Assembly (NCBI GenBank): GCA_023437755.1
Contig: JAEZFJ010000180.1
Coordinates: 1-10,023, forward strand
DNA: 10,023 nucleotides
Direction: 5' to 3'
Source: Pseudomonadota bacterium
Lineage (GTDB): Bacteria; Pseudomonadota; Alphaproteobacteria; Rhizobiales; Devosiaceae
Shown here: positions 5,612 through 10,023 of the stretch, piece after piece
How positions within the stretch are numbered: position 1 is the stretch's first letter
Layout: each line of letters begins with the position of its first letter
Notes under the pieces: model-generated
The model's input: the letters and a program-made list of their open reading frames with translations, nothing else
What the model was told of the DNA's origin: nothing
Database searches by the model: none
Made by a program: the position numbers and the translations under genes

Positions 5612-6730
5612 CTAGACCGGGTAGCGCAGGATGGCGGCAAGGTCGCCATTCCTGGGGATGTCCTCGCGCCGGACCGCCAGCACCGTCGCACCACTGGCAA
5701 TGGCGCGCCCGGCGATCTCGTCGACGATGCCGTAGGTCACCGCATCATCGCCTTCAGCAAACTGGATACTCCCGTCCTCGTCGTCGACGAGGCCGGGCAC
5801 TACGCTGTCCATGTCGACCAGCAGGGTATCGATGGCGCCAAAGGTGGCGGCTCGGGCAGCGTCCGCCAGATCAGTAGTCGAGCGGTTCTGGCCGGCACGG
5901 GTGTCAAACACCTCGCGGAACTGCTCGAGCTGACGGGCGTAGCGCGCGTCCAGGACCCGCCGCGCCTGCTCGGCAAGCTCCGCCTCGGTCTTGCGATCGG
6001 GACTGCCGACAATGATGTCGGGCTCAAATTCGATGCTGCTGACCGAGCGCACCAGCGATGCGACAGGTTCGGTCGCCGCCAGCACCAGGGGCAGGTCCTG
6101 ATTGGCCAGCACCGGACGGAGCGCGGCGTCGATGCGCCGGATGTATTTGGTCAACTGCACCTTCTCGCCCTCGGAGCCGTGAATACGGCGCCGGTGCGAT
6201 CGGTCGTTGATCGTCGACTTGCCTACAGCGTCAGCCGCGCCGGCGGGCAGGTCCGGAACACGGACCTCCGAAGCGGGGAGGTCCGCCGCGACCTCCACCA
6301 GCCTGACGCTGTTTTCAGAAACGGCGAGCACGTGGGCAGCATGACGAAAGGTCACCGCTCGCAGCAGCGGCTTCAGGTGAAAGCGGTCGGCCACCTGCAC
6401 CGTCCCGGTGAGTCTGTTGGGTAATCGAAATGTCCGAATTGAGCCTGGCGTGGCGAACACTGCGAGGCTGTTGGCCTGGAACTGCCAGAACTCGTCGTCC
6501 TCGGCGAGATCGTCAAATTGCTCGAGCAGCGCCGAGAGCTGGCGTTTGTGGATGGCGACGTCGGCGAGTTGTTCGGCTGCGGCCCGGGTCAGGTTGCCGA
6601 ATTCGATGCGGCTCTTGTCGATGTCCTGCGTCAGCGGTGTCGTCTCGAGGTAGATCGACACGCTGGCATCGTTGCGCGCGGTGTGCAGCGCCTGGATTTC
6701 ATTCCGCGTCGGGATATCGACATAGAGCAT
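5612..6730 (-). CDS. baeRF-type protein (bacterial eRF1-like, probably family 11 type)
   Basis: The 372-aa product has a three-part architecture reminiscent of archaeo-eukaryotic release factors: an N-terminal domain (1-125, starting MLYVDIPTRNEI and SVSIYLETTP), a middle RNase-H-like domain (about 130-210, AAHVLAVSENSVRLVEV then a basic loop 171-190) and a C-terminal L7Ae-like domain (about 215-372, PLVLAATEPVASL, then ATFGAIDTLLVDMDSVVPG). This matches the bacterial baeRF families described by Burroughs and Aravind; family 11 is my best recollection. The catalytic GGQ is absent: the middle-domain loop has no GGQ, and AGQ at 279-281 lies outside that domain. Peptidyl-tRNA hydrolysis is therefore unlikely; ribosome binding or hibernation-like roles are speculation. 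The ATG at 6730 has AGGAG 9 bases upstream. A candidate stress promoter lies about 36-60 bases upstream. Confidence 0.72.
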   Translation of the reverse strand: MLYVDIPTRNEIQALHTARNDASVSIYLETTPLTQDIDKSRIEFGNLTRAAAEQLADVAIHKRQLSALLEQFDDLAEDDEFWQFQANSLAVFATPGSIRTFRLPNRLTGTVQVADRFHLKPLLRAVTFRHAAHVLAVSENSVRLVEVAADLPASEVRVPDLPAGAADAVGKSTINDRSHRRRIHGSEGEKVQLTKYIRRIDAALRPVLANQDLPLVLAATEPVASLVRSVSSIEFEPDIIVGSPDRKTEAELAEQARRVLDARYARQLEQFREVFDTRAGQNRSTTDLADAARAATFGAIDTLLVDMDSVVPGLVDDEDGSIQFAEGDDAVTYGIVDEIAGRAIASGATVLAVRREDIPRNGDLAAILRYPV

Positions 6731-6765
6731 TACGCCAGTCTCCTGTTTTTCGGGGTCAGTCGGGC

Positions 6766-6790
6766 AACGTCACCCCTCTGATAGGGTTGC
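6766..6790 (-). promoter_or_regulatory. Candidate EcfG-type promoter for the baeRF gene
   Basis: On the minus strand GCAAC (6790-6786) is followed by 16 bases and CGTT (6769-6766). This is one mismatch from GGAAC-N16-CGTT, though in the usually strict second G. It sits wholly in the 71-base gap after the arsR-type gene and would give a leader of about 30 nt, the same geometry as at otsB. Short-motif evidence only. Confidence 0.42.
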
Positions 6791-6801
6791 GGTAAGCTGC
6801 T

Positions 6802-7143
6802 CTATTCCCCGGCCATGTCGGGCTGCTCCACTGCGTGCTTGAGGCGGCTGAGCATGGTGGCCGCGTAGGCGGCATAGGGGCCGATCCAGCGCTCGTGGAT
6901 GGCGTGGATGGGCAGGGCGTCGAGATGGTTCCAGCGTTCCCGGCCGCGGCGCTCCGCCACGATGAGGCCAGCCTCTTCGAGGACGCCGAGATGCTGCATG
7001 ACGGTGCAACGGTCGAGTTCGGGGAGTTGCACGCAGAGATCGCCCGTCGTGCGGGGACCAGCCTTCAGCAGATCGAGGATCTGGCGACGGGTGCGGTGGC
7101 CCAGAGCCTTGAAGATGAGGTCGTCCTGATCGTCGATTGACAT
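6802..7143 (-). CDS. ArsR-family winged-helix repressor
   Basis: The 113-aa product is an ArsR/SmtB-type DNA-binding protein: FKALGHRTRRQILDLLKAGPRTTGDL (11-36), the recognition helix region around DRCTVMQHLGVLEEAGLI (44-61) and the beta-wing VAERRGRERWNHL (62-74). No CxC metal-binding motif is present, so it is probably not a metal sensor. It belongs to the group commonly paired with SRPBCC/AHSA1 proteins, and such a gene is divergent here. The ATG at 7143 lies inside a perfect palindrome that is the likely autoregulatory operator. No Shine-Dalgarno precedes it, and a TTGACG/TAGAAA promoter would place transcription start at or next to the ATG, suggesting a leaderless message. Confidence 0.92.
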   Translation of the reverse strand: MSIDDQDDLIFKALGHRTRRQILDLLKAGPRTTGDLCVQLPELDRCTVMQHLGVLEEAGLIVAERRGRERWNHLDALPIHAIHERWIGPYAAYAATMLSRLKHAVEQPDMAGE

Positions 7144-7178
7144 GTTATATTTCTATAACATAACGTGCGACCCGTCAA
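7137..7178. promoter_or_regulatory. Overlapping divergent promoters of the arsR-type / SRPBCC pair
   Basis: On the plus strand a perfect -35 TTGACA (7137-7142) is followed 16 bases later by CATAAC (7159-7164), directed at the SRPBCC gene. On the minus strand TTGACG (7178-7173) is followed 17 bases later by TAGAAA (7155-7150), directed at the arsR-type gene, with a predicted start at about its first codon. The palindrome at 7142-7161 fills the plus-strand spacer and covers the minus-strand -10, so one bound repressor dimer could block both. Confidence 0.6.
7142..7161. promoter_or_regulatory. Perfect ArsR-type operator palindrome
   Basis: ATGTTATA-TTTC-TATAACAT is a dyad with two perfect 8-base arms and a 4-base centre, AT-rich in a GC-rich genome, sitting between divergent arsR-type and SRPBCC genes. 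Position, symmetry and size are as expected for an ArsR-family operator, and it overlaps the arsR-type start codon. Confidence 0.75.
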
Positions 7179-7193
7179 CCAATGGAGGATTGG

Positions 7194-7685
7194 ATGCGTG
7201 CCGTAGTGAGCAAGGAAACGACGATGCCGTTCGAGTTCACCGTCTCGGGGCGGATCAGCAAGCCGGTGCACGAGGTCTTCGAGGCGGTCGCCGATCCACA
7301 GAGTCTCAGCGGCTATTTCACCACCGGTGGGGCCAAGGGTCGGCTGGAGACCGGCGCGACGGTGACCTGGGACTTCCACGACTTTCCCGGTGCGTTTCCG
7401 GTGCATGTGGTCGAGGTGGTCAAGGATCAGCGGATCGTGCTGCGCTGGGGTGCAGCCGATGGCACGGCCGATCAGGGCGGCAGCTACGACACCACGGTGA
7501 TCATGACCTTTGCGCCGCTGGAAGACGGCAGGACGCTGGTCTCCATCTCCGAAAGCGGCTGGCGCCAGAACCCGGCGGGGCAGAAGGCGTCCTACGGCAA
7601 TTGCGAGGGCTGGACGGGGATGTTGTGCGCGATGAAAGTCTACCTCGAGCACGGCATCAATCTGCGGCAGGGGTTCTACAAGTAA
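7194..7685 (+). CDS. SRPBCC/AHSA1-domain protein
   Basis: The 163-aa product is a START-like (SRPBCC, AHSA1 group) protein with a helix-grip fold that binds hydrophobic ligands or partners. Typical features are FTVSGRISKPVHEVFEAVADPQSL near the N-terminus, WDFHDFPGAFPVHVVEV in the centre, TTVIMTFAPL and the C-terminal long helix from GWTGMLCAMKVYL. Three in-frame ATGs compete: 7182 (no ribosome site), 7194 (GGAGG with 5-base spacing, chosen) and 7224 (AAGGA with 7-base spacing, product MPFEFTVSG, 153 aa, the more usual family N-terminus). Divergent from the ArsR-type gene and probably repressed by it. The physiological role of such pairs is mostly unknown. Confidence 0.88.
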   Translation: MRAVVSKETTMPFEFTVSGRISKPVHEVFEAVADPQSLSGYFTTGGAKGRLETGATVTWDFHDFPGAFPVHVVEVVKDQRIVLRWGAADGTADQGGSYDTTVIMTFAPLEDGRTLVSISESGWRQNPAGQKASYGNCEGWTGMLCAMKVYLEHGINLRQGFYK

Positions 7686-7693
7686 GGGCGCTC

Positions 7694-7714
7694 GTAACAG
7701 CCTGTTAGGGTTAC
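7694..7714. repeat. Overlapping inverted repeats after the SRPBCC gene
   Basis: TAACAG-C-CTGTTA (7695-7707) is a perfect dyad, and GTAAC (7694-7698) also pairs with GTTAC (7710-7714). They begin 9 bases past the SRPBCC stop and before a possible small ORF. No T-run follows, so a terminator is unsure; an operator for the small ORF is an alternative. Confidence 0.3.
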
Positions 7715-7747
7715 CAATCTTTCAGCTTTGCCCAGTATTCTGCGGCA

Positions 7748-7891
7748 ATGCACTGGAGCCAACCCATCGGCCTTGCGCCGCACAACTGGATGCAGCACCA
7801 CCTGCCCTGGCTGGTGGTGCTGACGATGGTGATCGGGCTGTTCCGGGACGAACCGATGCTGCCCGACGAGCGCGACGAGCTGAACGGCTAG
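7748..7891 (+). CDS. Possible 47-aa single-span membrane peptide
   Basis: A 47-codon ATG-TAG frame encodes a His/Trp-rich N-terminal part (HNWMQHH at 12-18), a hydrophobic segment LPWLVVLTMVIGLF (19-32) and an acidic tail RDEPMLPDERDELNG. Nearly every codon ends in G or C, as in the real genes around it. No Shine-Dalgarno precedes the ATG, but TATTCT (7736-7741) sits six bases before it, so a leaderless transcript is conceivable. The stop lies 1 base from the stop of the convergent puuE-uraD gene. I recognise no family; it may be a chance frame in GC-rich DNA, though nothing else explains 7686-7892. Confidence 0.42.
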   Translation: MHWSQPIGLAPHNWMQHHLPWLVVLTMVIGLFRDEPMLPDERDELNG

Positions 7892-7892
7892 G

Positions 7893-9314
7893 TCATTCCG
7901 GTAGCAGGGCTTTCAGACGCAGCAGGGCGATGCGCTCGACCTGCCTGCAGGCGGTGGCAAATTCTTCATCGGCGGTGTTGGCAATGCGACGCTCGAAGGC
8001 TTCGAGGATCGATGCCTTGGTGTGATCGCGCACAGCGATAATGAAGGGGAAGCCGAATTTTTCGACATACAAGGTGTTTAGCTCGGTGAAGCGCTGGCGC
8101 TCGGCGTCGGTGAGGGCGTCGAGACCGGCGGAAGCCTGCTCGGCCGTGGAGGCTTCGGTGAGGCGCCGGGCGGCGGCGAGCTTGCCGGCGAGGTCGGGGT
8201 GGGCACGGAGGACAGCCAGCCTTTCCTCTGGTGTTGCCATGCGAAACTGCGTGCGCAGGGCGAAATGCAGGCCGATGGCGCTGTCGTTGGCGGGGCCGAG
8301 CTCGCTTTCCCAGGCGCGCTCGGCGATCCAGGGGGAGTGCTCGAAGATCGAGCCGTAATCGGCAATGAAACTGGCACGATCCTGCTGCGATGGAGTTGCT
8401 TTCCGTTCCCGCCAGGGGTGCTTCTGCAGCCAATGCTCGGCGATCTGCAGACGGGTCGGGGTCCACACGCGGTCGAAGCCCTTGATGTAATCGACGAAGC
8501 GCTTGAGGCCCTGGAAGCGGCCGGGTTGTCCGACCAGACGACAATGGAGGCCGATCGACATCATCTTGGCCTGGCCGGCCTGCCCCTCGGCGTAAAGGCA
8601 GTCGAAGCTGTCCTTGAGCGCCTGGAAGAACTCCTCACCGGTGTCGAAGCCGGGGGCGGTGACAAAGCGCATGTCATTGGTGCTGAGGGTGTAGGGGATG
8701 ATGAGCTGCGGCTTGCCGGCGATCAGCTTCCAGTGGGGCAGGTCGTCATCGTAGGCGTCTGAGATATAGGCGAAGCCGCCATATTCGGCGACGAGGTCGA
8801 CCGTATCGAGGCTGGAGCGGCCGGTATACCAGCCGAGCGGGCGCGAGCCGGTGGCAATGGTGTGCAGGCGCACCGCCTCGGCGATCTGCGCGCGCTCCTC
8901 GTCCGGCGACATGTCCTTGTGCTGCACCCATTTGAGCCCGTGCGAGGCAATTTCCCAGCCGGCCTGCTGCATGGCGGCGAGCTGGGCCGGTGCGCGCATC
9001 AGGGCGGTGGCAACGCCATAGACGGTAACCGGGACCTCCGACTCGGTGAACAGGCGGTGGAGGCGCCAGAATCCGGCGCGGGCGCCGTATTCATACATCG
9101 ACTCCACATTGGCGTGGCGCTGGCCGTGCCAGGGCGCGGCCCCGAGCACATCGACCAGGAACGCCTCGGAGGCGGCGTCGCCGTGCAGGATGTTGTTCTC
9201 GCCGCCTTCCTCGTAGTTGAGCACGAACTGCACCGCCACATGGGCTCCACCGGGCCAGTCCGCATGGGGCGGGTTGGGACCATAGCCGTGCATGTCGCGG
9301 GGATAGCGGTTCAT
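7893..9314 (-). CDS. puuE: Fusion of allantoinase PuuE and OHCU decarboxylase UraD
   Basis: The 473-aa protein joins two steps of urate breakdown. Residues 1-300 are the polysaccharide-deacetylase-like, PuuE-type allantoinase (EC 3.5.2.5): YPRDMHGYG, FVLNYEEGGENNILHGD (30-46), IASHGLKW (122-129), GWYTGRSS (161-168) and MMSIGLHCR (251-259). Residues about 310-473 are UraD (EC 4.1.1.97), which makes S-allantoin from OHCU: catalytic-type His372 in LRAHPDLAG, Glu392-Gln393 in AEQASAGL, and FGFPFIIAVR (420-429). The fusion places the allantoin producer directly before its consumer; such bifunctional proteins are known in other bacteria. The ATG at 9314 has AGAGG five bases upstream; an in-frame ATG at 9365 would add a stretch foreign to the family. 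Divergent from uraH. Confidence 0.95.
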   Translation of the reverse strand: MNRYPRDMHGYGPNPPHADWPGGAHVAVQFVLNYEEGGENNILHGDAASEAFLVDVLGAAPWHGQRHANVESMYEYGARAGFWRLHRLFTESEVPVTVYGVATALMRAPAQLAAMQQAGWEIASHGLKWVQHKDMSPDEERAQIAEAVRLHTIATGSRPLGWYTGRSSLDTVDLVAEYGGFAYISDAYDDDLPHWKLIAGKPQLIIPYTLSTNDMRFVTAPGFDTGEEFFQALKDSFDCLYAEGQAGQAKMMSIGLHCRLVGQPGRFQGLKRFVDYIKGFDRVWTPTRLQIAEHWLQKHPWRERKATPSQQDRASFIADYGSIFEHSPWIAERAWESELGPANDSAIGLHFALRTQFRMATPEERLAVLRAHPDLAGKLAAARRLTEASTAEQASAGLDALTDAERQRFTELNTLYVEKFGFPFIIAVRDHTKASILEAFERRIANTADEEFATACRQVERIALLRLKALLPE

Positions 9315-9339
9315 CGAAGCCTCTTGCAGTGACAGCCGG

Positions 9340-9367
9340 ATAGTAGCGGCGGGGCCGCTGATCACAA
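9340..9367 (-). promoter_or_regulatory. Candidate sigma-70 promoter for puuE-uraD
   Basis: On the minus strand TTGTGA (9367-9362) and TACTAT (9345-9340) are separated by 16 bases; each matches four of six consensus positions. The predicted start near 9333 would give a leader of about 20 nt containing the AGAGG ribosome site. The spacer carries a small GCGGC/GCCGC dyad (9346-9358). Confidence 0.35.
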
Positions 9368-9402
9368 GATGCCCAAAAGTGGACCAAACGGTAAAAAATG
9401 TG

Positions 9403-9446
9403 CATTGCGCAACGGGGACGATGCGCTAGTCTCATTCCGCAACAGG
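9403..9446 (+). repeat. Direct repeat in the puuE/uraH divergent promoter region
   Basis: CATTGCGCAACGGG (9403-9416) recurs as CATTCCGCAACAGG (9433-9446), with 12 of 14 bases identical and exactly 30 bases between starts, about three helical turns. The first copy contains the perfect 8-base dyad TTGCGCAA. It lies 17-60 bases upstream of the uraH start, which fits a regulator-binding tandem or operator pair for the urate genes. TTGCGC (9405-9410) and TAGTCT (9427-9432) could also be the uraH -35 and -10, but the match is weak. Confidence 0.4.
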
Positions 9447-9462
9447 ACGGAGGAGCAGAAAA

Positions 9463-9816
9463 ATGGCGTCAGGACGGCTGACCACGCACGTGCTGGATAC
9501 CATGCACGGCCGGCCGGCGCGCGGCATGCGGCTCGAGCTGCTCTATGTCCATGGCGACCACACGCACCACATCACCGACAGCTACACCAACGAGGACGGC
9601 CGGGTGGACCAGCCGCTCCTGGGGGAGGACCAGTTCCAGCACGGCGAGTTCGAGATCCATTTCCATGTGGGGCAGTATTTCGCGCGGATGGACGTGGAGA
9701 TCGAGACGCCGTTTCTCGAGGTGGTGCCGGTGCGGTTCACGATCAGCGAGGACAAGCACTACCACGTGCCGCTCCTGGTGAGCCCGTTCGCCTACTCGAC
9801 GTATCGGGGGAGCTGA
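9463..9816 (+). CDS. uraH: 5-hydroxyisourate hydrolase UraH (transthyretin-like, EC 3.5.2.17)
   Basis: This 117-aa enzyme hydrolyses 5-hydroxyisourate, the urate oxidase product, to OHCU, which the UraD domain of the divergent gene decarboxylates. Hallmarks are LTTHVLDT (His9), Arg47 in EDGRVDQPLL, the HYHVPLLVSPFAYSTYRGS ending with His99 and the diagnostic C-terminal YRGS. No signal peptide, so a cytoplasmic form. Length is typical. The ATG at 9463 follows AGGAG (9451-9455) at good distance. It is first in a plus-strand unit with xdhA only 3 bases downstream. Confidence 0.97.
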   Translation: MASGRLTTHVLDTMHGRPARGMRLELLYVHGDHTHHITDSYTNEDGRVDQPLLGEDQFQHGEFEIHFHVGQYFARMDVEIETPFLEVVPVRFTISEDKHYHVPLLVSPFAYSTYRGS

Positions 9817-9819
9817 ACC

Positions 9820-10023
9820 GTGGTCGAGGTCGGCAACGCCATTCGTTTTCTCCTCAATGGCGAGGAGGTCAGCCTCACCGACGTGCGTCCGGAAACGACG
9901 CTGCTCGACTGGCTGCGGCTGGAGCGGCGGCTGCGCGGCTCCAAGGAAGGCTGCGCCGAGGGCGATTGCGGGGCGTGCACGCTGCTGGTGGGACGGCTCA
10001 GCGGCGACGAGATCGTCTATGAC
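9820..10023 (+). CDS. xdhA: Xanthine dehydrogenase small subunit XdhA, N-terminal part (cut by window edge)
   Basis: A frame from GTG at 9820 runs open to the window end (68 codons). The product starts VVEVGNAIRFLLNG and carries the plant-type [2Fe-2S] ferredoxin loop GSKEGCAEGDCGACT, with Cys45, Cys50 and Cys53 as three of the four ligands; the fourth would lie a few residues past the edge. This is the N-terminal domain of XdhA, which with the molybdopterin subunit XdhB oxidises hypoxanthine and xanthine to urate. The GTG start is supported by GGGGGAG about eight bases upstream, inside the uraH end, and by 3-base spacing to the uraH stop, implying coupled translation. The FAD and molybdenum parts are outside the window. 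Confidence 0.92.
   Translation, partial: MVEVGNAIRFLLNGEEVSLTDVRPETTLLDWLRLERRLRGSKEGCAEGDCGACTLLVGRLSGDEIVYD

Noticed and set aside
5612..6730. AGQ at residues 279-281 of the baeRF protein as a degenerate GGQ
   Set aside because: It falls in the C-terminal L7Ae-like part rather than in the middle domain where GGQ sits in release factors.
9346..9358. GCGGC-GGG-GCCGC hairpin as a terminator between puuE and uraH
   Set aside because: The genes are divergent, so no transcript ends here, and the stem is only 5 bases without a T-run.
9369..10022. Plus-strand 217-codon frame overlapping uraH and xdhA
   Set aside because: It is a shifted frame over uraH (YRGS ending) and xdhA (iron-sulphur Cys motif), both of which explain the DNA.
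1..10023. CRISPR array, tRNA, IS element or toxin-antitoxin pair
   Set aside because: No regularly spaced repeats, cloverleaf-like sequence, transposase frame with terminal repeats, or recognisable toxin-antitoxin pair was seen on either strand.

Overview
The window looks like a chromosomal segment of a GC-rich alphaproteobacterium, probably of the order Hyphomicrobiales. A Devosia-like organism is a guess from overall style, not from any marker gene. The grounds are the third-position G/C bias, the otsB-otsA gene order, promoter-like sequences of the alphaproteobacterial general stress sigma factor type (GGAAC-N16-CGTT), and a dispersed aerobic purine-degradation cluster. No rRNA, tRNA, IS element or CRISPR array is visible.

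Layout. Positions 1-199 hold the basic C-terminal tail of a plus-strand gene that starts outside the window. A strong bidirectional hairpin terminator (201-228) separates it from the converging trehalose genes otsB-otsA (2429 down to 233). Between otsB and the next minus-strand operon lies a 44-codon exported-peptide gene on the plus strand (2628-2762), and its stop overlaps the stop of the neighbouring deaminase. A probable four-gene minus-strand unit follows, 5521 down to 2759: allE (ureidoglycine aminohydrolase), allA (ureidoglycolate lyase), a secreted YbaY/YscW-plus-META-domain protein, and a zinc-dependent CDA-fold deaminase started by TTG. Upstream of it are a baeRF-type (eRF1-like) protein of 372 aa, a divergent ArsR-type repressor / SRPBCC pair sharing a perfect palindromic operator, and a small possible membrane-peptide ORF. 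The right end returns to purines: a PuuE-UraD fusion on the minus strand, divergent from uraH and the 5' end of xdhA (cut by the window edge).

How the genes fit together. The purine genes give most of the route from hypoxanthine/xanthine to glyoxylate: XdhA (part of xanthine dehydrogenase), UraH (5-hydroxyisourate to OHCU), the UraD domain (OHCU to S-allantoin), the PuuE domain (allantoin to allantoate), AllE (ureidoglycine to ureidoglycolate) and AllA (ureidoglycolate to glyoxylate plus urea). Urate oxidase and allantoate amidohydrolase are not in the window. The deaminase at the end of the allE-allA unit may feed a base into this route, but its substrate cannot be read from sequence. The trehalose genes, the small exported peptide and the baeRF protein form a second theme: each has a candidate EcfG-type promoter upstream, suggesting stress control. 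This is inference from short motifs.

The most worthwhile observations are the overlapping divergent EcfG-like promoters between otsB and the exported peptide, the GGQ-less baeRF protein with its own EcfG-like promoter, two small ORFs likely to be missed by gene callers, and several palindromes or direct repeats at purine-gene promoters. Nothing here amounts to a clearly new multi-gene system.
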